DNA of 34,316 nt, from contig CAYRVF010000049.1 of the NCBI GenBank assembly GCA_964427535.1, positions 1 to 34,316 of the forward strand, given 5' to 3'. Position 1 is the stretch's first letter. Every line of letters begins with the position of its first letter. Made by a program: the position numbers and the translations under genes. The notes below the pieces were generated by a model that was given only the letters and a program-made list of their open reading frames with translations, had not been told where the DNA came from and did not search any database. This stretch comes from CAYRVF01 sp964427535 (GTDB taxonomy: Bacteria; Chloroflexota; Ktedonobacteria; Ktedonobacterales; JADMIN01). Below are positions 1 to 6,966 of this stretch, one piece after another.

Positions 1-394
1 AGTAGGTCGACACCCGGCGCCCGGCCGCGTCGGCGAGGCCGAATCGTTCGAGCAGATCGTCTGCCACCTTGCCCGCGCGCTTCACGTGCCGTAGTTCGGC
101 GATCATGATCAGGTTCTCCCGGCCGGTGAGGATCTCGTCCACCGCGGCGAATTGACCGGTCAGGCTGATCGACTCCCGCACGCGTGCCGGCTGCGACACG
201 ACGTCGAATCCGTCGACGCGCGCCGTGCCGCCATCCGGCTTGAGCAGTGTGGTGAGGATTCTCACGATCGTGGTCTTGCCCGCGCCGTTGGAGCCAAGCA
301 ACGCGTAGATTGTTCCCGCGGCCACGCCCAGGTCGATACCGTCGAGCACGACGTGGTTGCCGAAGGATTTGCGCAGTCCCCGAGTCTCGATCAT
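1..394 (-). CDS. ABC transporter ATP-binding protein, DrrA-like, 3' part outside window
   Basis: Reading the minus strand from the ATG at 394-392 gives about 131 residues of an ABC ATPase beginning MIETRGLRKSFGNHVVLDGI; the gene runs off the window before the signature motif and Walker B. The Walker A motif GSNGAGKTT lies near residue 34, and the Q-loop region reads SLTGQFAAVDEILTGREN, the form typical of the daunorubicin-resistance (DrrA) type of drug or lipid exporter ATPases. The protein would power an export permease on the cytoplasmic side; a DrrB-like permease is expected just beyond the left edge. A good ribosome site (GGGAGGTG, minus strand) lies about 9 bases before the ATG. The gene is divergent from a MarR regulator across 110 bases that hold operator-like palindromes, so MarR control is likely. 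The family call is firm; the substrate is unknown. Confidence 0.9.
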   Translation of the reverse strand, partial: MIETRGLRKSFGNHVVLDGIDLGVAAGTIYALLGSNGAGKTTIVRILTTLLKPDGGTARVDGFDVVSQPARVRESISLTGQFAAVDEILTGRENLIMIAELRHVKRAGKVADDLLERFGLADAAGRRVSTY

Positions 395-412
395 CACCCG
401 GACACCTCCCTA

Positions 413-421
413 TGCTATACT
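413..421 (+). promoter_or_regulatory. Candidate extended -10 promoter for the marR-type gene
   Basis: TGCTATACT is an extended -10 element (TGn plus TATACT). No good -35 hexamer is seen 17 bases upstream, which is usual for extended -10 promoters. Transcription would begin near 428, just upstream of the palindromes at 435-474. Confidence 0.4.
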
Positions 422-434
422 GATTTCCACAAGC

Positions 435-474
435 CACTAAGTTACTCATTGAGAGAATTATCTTAGTGACTAAG
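435..474. promoter_or_regulatory. Candidate MarR operator: two AGTnACT palindromes
   Basis: Two related palindromes occur between the divergent ABC and MarR genes. One is CTTAGTGACTAAG (462-474), symmetric about its central base. The other contains AGTTACT (440-446) inside ACTAAGTTACT. Both share the core AGTnACT, and their centres (443 and 468) are 25 bases apart. Such a pair between a MarR gene and its divergent target is typical of autoregulated MarR systems. Bound protein would sit just downstream of the candidate marR start of transcription and over the upstream region of the ABC gene. Binding by this particular protein is inferred. Confidence 0.55.
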
Positions 475-504
475 CTATTAAGATCTTACTCAGAGGGATA
501 GACC

Positions 505-1611
505 TTGTCAAGCGATTCTCAGGGCACTTCAGAAACACGTGCCGAGATGCGCAGGGACCTTACGCGCGAGCTACAACAGCTCCAGGGCCTCGGCGCGTCC
601 TTCTTCCGTGCGGCGGCGACACGACTCGGGTTGACGAGCACCGATATAGAGGTGCTTGAAAGCCTTGCGGCCACAGGTCCGACAACGGCCGGTCAACTCG
701 CCGAGCTCACGGGGCTGACGACTGGAGCGATAACTGGGATGCTTAACCGGCTGGAGGAAGCGAAGCTTGTGCGGCGTGAGCGCGACCCCGCCGACGGCCG
801 GAGGGTCATCGTCCAGCTTGCCACTGGCACAGACGCCCCGCGCGAGATCACCGCGCTCTTCGAGTCCATCAGGCAGGGGTGGGATGAGCTGACGTCACAC
901 TACGACGACGCGCAGGTCGCCTTGCTGCTCGACTTTCTCAAACGCAACAATGCGCTGTTCCAGCAGGAAATTGTCCGCTTGCGAGAATCACCAGATAGCC
1001 AGGAAGGCGTCTTTTCCGCACCACTGGGGGAGTTTGCGGTTGGCAAGCTCGTCGCCTCAGGGGTCGCACGAATCGCACTCCGCGCGAACAAGGGCATTTC
1101 CGAGCTCTACCAGGCTCGCTTCGAGGGACCGCTGCCCGACGTGAAAGCCAAAGACAGAGTGGTCACGATCCGCTATCCACGAACGCTAGGAATGCTGAGC
1201 GTAATGCAGAGTAGCAGGGCGGAGGTGACGCTCAACGCCTCCATCCCCTGGCGCATCACAATCAAGGGCGGAGCCTCGGACATCAATGCCGAGCTTGGCG
1301 GTCTCGACCTCATGGAGCTAGACGTCAGGGGTGGCATGAGCATCGTGCGCCTGGAGCTTCCTGTGCCTTCCGGAGTGGTGCCCGTACGGATCAGTGGGGG
1401 AGCGTCGGAGATCATCGTCCGGCGCCCAACTGGTGTCGCCGCACGGGTCCACCTCAAGGGCTGGGTCTCCACGTTTGTCTTCGACGACCAAATATTCAGC
1501 GACATGGGCAGCGACGTGCGGCTGCAAAGCCCTAACTTCGACTCGGCCGCTCCGTACTACGACATCGACGTTTCGAGCAGCGCTAGCATGGTCACCATCG
1601 AATCCGATTGA
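505..1611 (+). CDS. MarR-family regulator with C-terminal LiaF/DUF4097-like beta domain
   Basis: This 368-residue protein begins with TTG, preceded by AGAGGG at a suitable distance; an internal ATG at 547 (residue 15) is an alternative. Residues about 20-150 form a MarR winged helix: the recognition region TTAGQLAELTGLTTGAITGML is followed by the wing RRERDPADGRRVIVQL. MarR proteins are usually 140-170 residues. Here a further ~200 residues follow, rich in beta strands, with repeated glycine turns: IKGGASDINAEL, VRGGMSIVRLELP and ISGGASEIIVRRP. These resemble the 'toast-rack' repeats of LiaF and DUF4097 proteins. The gene is divergent from a DrrA-like exporter ATPase, so it probably represses that exporter and itself. 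The role of the C-terminal domain, perhaps sensing or oligomerisation, is not known. Confidence 0.85.
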   Translation: MSSDSQGTSETRAEMRRDLTRELQQLQGLGASFFRAAATRLGLTSTDIEVLESLAATGPTTAGQLAELTGLTTGAITGMLNRLEEAKLVRRERDPADGRRVIVQLATGTDAPREITALFESIRQGWDELTSHYDDAQVALLLDFLKRNNALFQQEIVRLRESPDSQEGVFSAPLGEFAVGKLVASGVARIALRANKGISELYQARFEGPLPDVKAKDRVVTIRYPRTLGMLSVMQSSRAEVTLNASIPWRITIKGGASDINAELGGLDLMELDVRGGMSIVRLELPVPSGVVPVRISGGASEIIVRRPTGVAARVHLKGWVSTFVFDDQIFSDMGSDVRLQSPNFDSAAPYYDIDVSSSASMVTIESD

Positions 1612-1658
1612 CGACCAGTCCATCCCGTGCCACTACGCGCTGGATGCGATGCCGCTCG

Positions 1659-3170
1659 CTACAACACACCGCCGGGGTTCAACTGCACCCAGCGCAGCAG
1701 GCCGAGCACGGCGAGCAACAGCAGCACGAGCAGCACCACCAGCACGATCCACAGCCGTTGTGGACGACGCCCTGCGCCTGGGTGCGGCACCGAAGCTCCC
1801 TGCCACGCTGGCGCGGGTGTTTGTGCTGGCGCGGCTGTCCCAGTCAGCGCGGGCCGAGCGGCGGGCGCGGTCAGCTCGCCGGGCGAAACGAATCCCGGTG
1901 GAAAGGCGGGAATACCGTCCGGCGGGTTGGTAAATGGCACCTGCGACACCGCCGGAGCGAACGGCGCGAAGGAGCTTGACTGCGGCGCGGCGGTAACGTG
2001 CGGACCGTAGCCCATGCTGCGTGGCCCGGCCTGCGAGCGGCCCGCTGGCGCACCCGTAGCGAACAAGGGACGGCCTGGAGAACTGCCGCCGAGGGAATGC
2101 GGCACACTCTCAGGGAAGCGGCTCGCCGCCGGCTGCGGTCGTGAGGCGTCAGCTCCGGGCTGGGCTGCGTCCAAGTTAGGAAAAAGGCTCACGGAGAAAT
2201 CACCCGGCCGTCCGGTGTTCGACGCCCGCGACACTCCGCGCGCCATCGACGGTGGTGGTCCGTCAAGTGAAGGCAGCGGTGTGTGAATTGGCGGCAGCGA
2301 GGTCGGCAGGCCCGAGATCACGCCCTCGAACGTGCCCGGCTGCGAATCACCGGCGATAAGGGCGCTGAGCAGCGCGGCGCCAAGCTCACTGGCGCGCTGA
2401 AACCGCTCTTCCGGGTTCTTGGCCAGGGCACGCAGCACGACGGCCTCCATCGCCGGTGCGACCACGGGATTCGAACGGCGCAGCGGCTCGGGCAGGCGGT
2501 AGAGATGCGCCTCCATCACCGAGTTGGAGGTCGATCCCGTAAACGGCAGGCGGCCCGTCAGCAGCAGGTACAGCACGACTCCGAGCGCGTAGATATCGGA
2601 GCGCTCGTCAGTCCGCCCCTGAATCTGCTCCGGCGCCATATATTCTGGTGTCCCAGCATCGGGATGATTGCGCGGCGCGGCGGGTCGTCCGCTGGCATCC
2701 AGAATCTTCGCCAGCCCGAAATCCGAGAGCATCACCCGTCCATCCGCATGGATGAGCACATTCGCGGGCTTCACGTCGCGATGAACGACGTTGCGCTGAT
2801 GCGCGTATTCAAGGGCGTCGGCAATCTGCGAGCCATACGAGGCGACGACGCCCATGTGCAGCGGCGCCTTACGCAGCATGTCTTGCAGGCTGCCACCGCT
2901 CAGGAACGGCATGACAAGGTAGAGCATGCCGTTCTCTTCGCCGAAATCAAAGAGCGGCACGATATTCGGATGGTCAAGCGAGGCGACGACTCTGGCCTCG
3001 CGGAGGAACCGTTCGCGGAATCCCGGCCGCTCCGCGAGATGACCGTCGAGCACTTTGATGGCTACCTCGCGCCCAAGCCGAACGTCGCGTGCAAGGTGGA
3101 CCTGCGCCATGCCGCCTTCGCCAAGGCGCCGTTGGAGCTCGTACGAACCCAGCCGCCAACCCTGCTGCAT
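1659..3170 (-). CDS. Serine/threonine protein kinase with C-terminal membrane anchor
   Basis: This 503-residue protein is a Hanks-type kinase that should phosphorylate Ser/Thr on target proteins at the inner face of the membrane. The kinase domain spans about residues 10-270. The glycine loop is GEGGMAQV (17-24), the ATP lysine K39 is in AIKVL, the helix-C glutamate is E58, the catalytic loop is HRDVKPAN (130-137, D132), and the metal site is DFG (150-152). GTPEYMAPEQ follows. All catalytic residues are present, and the HRD arginine suggests activation-loop phosphorylation. A Pro/Ala/Ser-rich, probably disordered linker of about 200 residues leads to one membrane helix at about 474-493 and a tail of some 10 residues. 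There is no PASTA or other external sensor domain. The gene has its own promoter-like sequence and is convergent with the MarR gene. Confidence 0.93.
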   Translation of the reverse strand: MQQGWRLGSYELQRRLGEGGMAQVHLARDVRLGREVAIKVLDGHLAERPGFRERFLREARVVASLDHPNIVPLFDFGEENGMLYLVMPFLSGGSLQDMLRKAPLHMGVVASYGSQIADALEYAHQRNVVHRDVKPANVLIHADGRVMLSDFGLAKILDASGRPAAPRNHPDAGTPEYMAPEQIQGRTDERSDIYALGVVLYLLLTGRLPFTGSTSNSVMEAHLYRLPEPLRRSNPVVAPAMEAVVLRALAKNPEERFQRASELGAALLSALIAGDSQPGTFEGVISGLPTSLPPIHTPLPSLDGPPPSMARGVSRASNTGRPGDFSVSLFPNLDAAQPGADASRPQPAASRFPESVPHSLGGSSPGRPLFATGAPAGRSQAGPRSMGYGPHVTAAPQSSSFAPFAPAVSQVPFTNPPDGIPAFPPGFVSPGELTAPAARPALTGTAAPAQTPAPAWQGASVPHPGAGRRPQRLWIVLVVLLVLLLLAVLGLLRWVQLNPGGVL

Positions 3171-3235
3171 GCTGCCTTTGCCCCTTCCCTGCTTGGCGTG
3201 CCGATTCCGTGCCGCCGTCCGCGCCAGGCATGGCC

Positions 3236-3263
3236 ATTATACTCCCCGCTGCCCGCCGCACAA
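3236..3263 (-). promoter_or_regulatory. Candidate sigma-70-type promoter for the Ser/Thr kinase
   Basis: On the minus strand TTGTGC (3263-3258) and a perfect TATAAT (3241-3236) are separated by 16 bases. Transcription would start about 60 bases before the kinase ATG. Confidence 0.55.
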
Positions 3264-3358
3264 CCGCGAGTACTATACTTGAGTTCCGCGCGACTGTCCC
3301 ACCAGATGTCACAGAGCGCGTCGCGTCACGTGGCGTCGTAGGGGTCACAGCACAACAC

Positions 3359-3392
3359 GAGGGGCGCTAGAATCGTCACTCCAGCGCCCCTC
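3359..3392 (-). terminator. Hairpin between CLC gene and kinase gene, probable terminator
   Basis: GAGGGGCGCT (3359-3368) and AGCGCCCCTC (3383-3392) form a perfect 10-base-pair stem with a 14-base loop. It lies 45-78 bases past the CLC stop codon in the direction of transcription. No T-run follows, so intrinsic termination is not certain. Confidence 0.5.
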
Positions 3393-3436
3393 ACATCGCG
3401 CCGCCTCACCTCGCATGATCCGGCGAATCCCGCTCG

Positions 3437-5548
3437 CTAGCGGCGCGGCGAATCATCGGGCCGCTCGTCTGGCAGCACGGCGCTGCGCGAGAGGTCGAAC
3501 GACTCCTCTTCCGCGCTCGCGAGTGGATCACGAGCCTCGCTCACCGGCTCAACAGACATCGGCACCTCTGCTTCCATGACGCCTGACAGGTCCGCGCTCC
3601 GCCGCGCGCGCCGCGCGAAGATCGCGAACTCACGCCGACGCTCCAGGTCGTCCACACTCCGCAGCTCGCGCGCGCGTAAGACGTCGCCTCGGCTCAGCAC
3701 GCCCACCACATGTGACGGAGCGTCTCGCTCCACGACGGGCAGCACCGAGTAGCCCGTGCTCAACATCCGCAGAAGCGCCGCATCGAGCGACTCATGCGCG
3801 TATGCGCGCACGACCTCGCGCGACGCGAGTTCCAGAATAGGCGTATTCAGCCGCTCCGCGCGCGCCGCCGCGGTGAGCACATCTCCACGCGAGATCATGC
3901 CCACAAGCGCGCCGTGATCGTCGAGCACGGGGAACGACCATGCGGACCCGAGGTCCCGCACCGTCACATCCTTGGCGCCCATTGCGGGCGCGTCCGTGTG
4001 GGCGCCGCGCGCGTCGTCCAATGCCACCGACACGGTTGAGCCGTCACTCAGGACATCGGACCGCAGCAGCGCCTTCGCCACTGGCTCGCCGAGCAGCGCG
4101 CGAAGCGCGTGGCCGAGTGACATCGTGGCCGATAGCGACTCGACGGCACGTGTCATCACCGCGCCGACCGAGACAGACTCGAAGACGTTCGGCGTGAGGC
4201 TCTGGCTCACGCGCACGCCGCGCTGCGTGAGCCGCGCCGTCATGACCGACTCGGACCACAGCGCGCGAGCGACGATATCCGCAACCATGCAGCCGATGAT
4301 AAGCGGCGCGAGCGCGTGGTAGTCGCCCGTTAGCTCAAAGGCGAAGATGAAGGAGGTCAACGGCGCACGCGCGGCCGCGCTAAAGAGGCTGCTCATCGCG
4401 ACGATGCCACAAATACTCGGATTGATGCCCACGCCCGGCAGCATCGCGCCGATGAACCGTCCGTACCCCGAACCGATGGCCGCCCCGATGAGTAGCATCG
4501 GCGCGAGCAAGCCGCCGGACGTTCCCGCGCCGAGCGAGGCGATCAGCGCGATAGATTTGCCGATGGCCAACCCGGCGAGCGTTCCGTTGCTGAAGTGGTT
4601 ATCGAGGATGCTGGTGATCGTCGTGTAGCCCATGCCGAGCACACGCGGCTGAAACAGCGCCACCATCCCTAGCACCACCGCACCGAGCGCGGGCTTGAAG
4701 ATCATGTCGATGTGCAGCTTCTCGACATACTCCTCGACGAAGTACAGCGCCTTGCTGATCACCACGGCACAGCCGCCAATGATGATGCCAAGCGGTAGAA
4801 ACCAGAGCAGATCGAGTGGCCCGCCAATTGAGGGGATCGGGTTGACCTGGAACATCACCGCGCTGCCCAGCAGAAGCGGACGCAGCGCGAAGGCGACACC
4901 GCTCGCCAGAATGACCGGAATCAGCGAGCGCGCGCTGAACTCGAAGAGCAGCAGCTCAAGCGCCAGCGCGACCGCCGCGATGGGCGTGTTGAAGATGCCG
5001 ACCATACCCGCCGCACCGCCGCACGCCAGCAGCGTTCGCCGCTCCGACGCGCTCAACTCCATCGACTGGCCGATGAGCGAGCCAATCGCGCCCGCCGTCT
5101 GGATGATGGGGCCTTCTGCGCCGAACGGACCGCCCGTGCCGACTGCCACCGCCGCCGAGATCGGCTTGAAGATCGCGATGCGCGGACTGACCTTCGCCTT
5201 GAGCGCGAGCACTGCCTCCATCGCTTCCGGTATGCCGTGGCCACGAATACGGTCTGTACCATACTTCGCCATCACGCCGACGATCAGCGCGCCGACCACG
5301 GGCACCACGATCGCCTGGATCCCCAGGCCGCTCGTCGGCGGATAGAGAGGAGTTCGCAGGATGAGCGCGTGATAAAACGCGAGCCCCGTGAAGATCATGA
5401 TGAGGTGATAGAGCACCCACGCGGCGATGGCGCCGACAATGCCCATCACCACGCCGAGCAGCGAGAAGAAAATCAGCCGGCGAATATCACTTGGAGCGTC
5501 ATTCCCCGCGCTCTCAGCGGCTCCTCGCCGGGCCAACAGTGCTGACAT
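3437..5548 (-). CDS. CLC-family chloride channel/transporter with C-terminal CBS pair
   Basis: This 703-residue membrane protein moves chloride or a related anion across the cytoplasmic membrane as a CLC dimer. Residues about 20-440 form the CLC core. The three anion-site motifs are visible: GHGIP (103-107, His where E. coli ClcA has Ser), GAEGP (143-147, gating glutamate E145), and GTSGGLLAP (342-350). Residues about 460-630 form a CBS pair, which in this family often binds nucleotides and regulates gating; an acidic tail follows. The proton glutamate of CLC antiporters (second Glu of the EE pair) appears as leucine L199 in ALELLLFEF, a pattern seen in channel-type members. Transport mode is therefore uncertain. 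A promoter-like sequence lies upstream at 5686-5715, and a hairpin follows the gene. Confidence 0.93.
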   Translation of the reverse strand: MSALLARRGAAESAGNDAPSDIRRLIFFSLLGVVMGIVGAIAAWVLYHLIMIFTGLAFYHALILRTPLYPPTSGLGIQAIVVPVVGALIVGVMAKYGTDRIRGHGIPEAMEAVLALKAKVSPRIAIFKPISAAVAVGTGGPFGAEGPIIQTAGAIGSLIGQSMELSASERRTLLACGGAAGMVGIFNTPIAAVALALELLLFEFSARSLIPVILASGVAFALRPLLLGSAVMFQVNPIPSIGGPLDLLWFLPLGIIIGGCAVVISKALYFVEEYVEKLHIDMIFKPALGAVVLGMVALFQPRVLGMGYTTITSILDNHFSNGTLAGLAIGKSIALIASLGAGTSGGLLAPMLLIGAAIGSGYGRFIGAMLPGVGINPSICGIVAMSSLFSAAARAPLTSFIFAFELTGDYHALAPLIIGCMVADIVARALWSESVMTARLTQRGVRVSQSLTPNVFESVSVGAVMTRAVESLSATMSLGHALRALLGEPVAKALLRSDVLSDGSTVSVALDDARGAHTDAPAMGAKDVTVRDLGSAWSFPVLDDHGALVGMISRGDVLTAAARAERLNTPILELASREVVRAYAHESLDAALLRMLSTGYSVLPVVERDAPSHVVGVLSRGDVLRARELRSVDDLERRREFAIFARRARRSADLSGVMEAEVPMSVEPVSEARDPLASAEEESFDLSRSAVLPDERPDDSPRR

Positions 5549-5685
5549 AGAGCCTCCACAAACCGAACCACATCAAATAGACCCGCGAATGACCTGCGTC
5601 CGCCAAGCGCGCACCGCGAACTCCTCCAAACTGTCGAACACAGGGAAGCGTCAGAGCACGGCGAATTTACATCACATTGCGATTT

Positions 5686-5715
5686 AGTATACAGAGCACG
5701 ATACATTCCAGGCAA
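5686..5715 (-). promoter_or_regulatory. Candidate promoter for the CLC gene
   Basis: On the minus strand TTGCCT (5715-5710) and TATACT (5691-5686) are separated by 18 bases. The predicted leader to the CLC ATG is about 130 bases. Confidence 0.5.
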
Positions 5716-5841
5716 GTGGGTCATGTCGTGTGCGTACCTGAGACATATGGCACCGTGGGATGCGTGCATGGCAGGTTTTCCGCGTCTGGAGGCGAGCGTA
5801 GCCCTATGACGATCCGCTCGCATTGCGCATGCCGCGCCGCG

Positions 5842-5870
5842 TTGTCTCTGCCATCACCGCATGGTACACT
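5842..5870 (+). promoter_or_regulatory. Candidate promoter for the alpha/beta hydrolase
   Basis: TTGTCT (5842-5847) and TACACT (5865-5870) are separated by 17 bases, about 85 bases before the hydrolase ATG at 5961. Confidence 0.45.
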
Positions 5871-5960
5871 GGAGGCCACAGTACGCCGCGCCGCGCCGGT
5901 TACCACACTGGCCCGCACCGTTTGCCTCCACGCCGCCGATCATCCCGAAGGGAGCGCGTC

Positions 5961-6878
5961 ATGGCCGTCGAAGCGAAATACCAGCCCGCGTTTCTCGGCG
6001 ACTGGGGAACGCCCACGCCCGCCGTCGAGGGAGGCTATTCGACCGGCACGCTCTCGCTTGCTGACGGCGTCGACCTGTTCTATCGCTGGTGGCAGGCGCC
6101 AGTCCAGGATGCGCCCGTGCTTGTGCTGATGCATGGCCTGGGGGCGCATTCCGGCTGGTTCATCGACATGGGCAACGAGCTGAATGCGCGCGGCCTTGCC
6201 GTCTTCGCGCCAGATCATCGCGGCTTTGGGCGCTCTGGTGGACCGCGTGGGCACGTCACCGATGGCACGGTCTACATCCGCGACATGCGTGCAGTGCTCG
6301 ACGAGGTGCAGCGACGCGCTCCCAACAGTCCGATCTTCGTGCTGGGCCACAGCATGGGCGGCATCTTCGCCGTCCATCTCGCCGTGGCGGAGGCACGGGC
6401 GGGACAGCAGCGGCTGGCTGGCATGATCCTGATGAATCCCTGGGTAGCGGATACCACGAAGACCGGCCTTGGCACGATCCTTGGTGTCCTCTTCGAGGGC
6501 ATGCGCAAGTCGCCGCGACTGGTGCGCCTGGCAGGCGGCCCGGAAGCCATGACGACGAGCCCCGAGGCTACGCGCATGCTCAACGAGGACACCTATTGGG
6601 TGCGTGCCGAGAGTGCGTCGTTCCTGTGGCAGGTCACGCGGCTGCGCAGCGCGATGCTCCGGCAGGCGCGGGAGGTCCGCATTCCGGCGCTGGTCATCCA
6701 GTGCGAGGGAGACCTGGCAGTCGTCCCGGCAGCGTCGCGGCGGTGCTACGAGGCGCTCGGGTCACACGACAAGGCATGGCTGTCGCTGCCGGTCTTCGCT
6801 CATGACTGCGAATTCGAGGCCAATCGGGCGGTGCTCGACGACGGTATCACAGAATGGATTCGCCGGCACAGCTCGTGA
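5961..6878 (+). CDS. Alpha/beta hydrolase, monoacylglycerol lipase-like
   Basis: The start at 5961 is chosen because GAAGGGAG lies just upstream and the sequence before it has no family character; the open frame itself extends back to 5823. The 305-residue product is a soluble serine hydrolase of the lysophospholipase/monoglyceride lipase (S33-like) group, cleaving an ester of a small lipid or related substrate. Visible features are the oxyanion strand LMHGLGAHSGW, the DHRGFGRSGGPRGHV segment typical of this group, the nucleophile elbow GHSMGG, the acid in the strand VIQCEGD, and the catalytic histidine in FAHDCEFE. No signal peptide is seen, so it should act in the cytoplasm. The CCA/Nif3 gene begins 88 bases downstream on the same strand, so co-transcription is possible but not clear. 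The natural substrate is unknown. Confidence 0.9.
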   Translation: MAVEAKYQPAFLGDWGTPTPAVEGGYSTGTLSLADGVDLFYRWWQAPVQDAPVLVLMHGLGAHSGWFIDMGNELNARGLAVFAPDHRGFGRSGGPRGHVTDGTVYIRDMRAVLDEVQRRAPNSPIFVLGHSMGGIFAVHLAVAEARAGQQRLAGMILMNPWVADTTKTGLGTILGVLFEGMRKSPRLVRLAGGPEAMTTSPEATRMLNEDTYWVRAESASFLWQVTRLRSAMLRQAREVRIPALVIQCEGDLAVVPAASRRCYEALGSHDKAWLSLPVFAHDCEFEANRAVLDDGITEWIRRHSS

Positions 6879-6966
6879 CCGCATACGCGAGATACCGTGA
6901 CGGACGAGCATGTACGACAGCCGCTCGTGCCTCGCCTCGCCCTGACAACTAGAGAAACCTGAAGGC

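Larger units (their letters stand above)
5549..5960. other. Intergenic region between divergent CLC and hydrolase genes
   Basis: These 412 bases hold no convincing gene. Open frames that cross them have poor composition and no ribosome sites. The region carries one good promoter candidate for each flanking gene, with a leader of about 130 bases for the CLC gene. Confidence 0.6.

Noticed and set aside
2283..3341. A 352-codon plus-strand frame opposite the kinase gene
   Set aside because: It is the antisense shadow of a clear kinase with all catalytic motifs; its composition is not protein-like.
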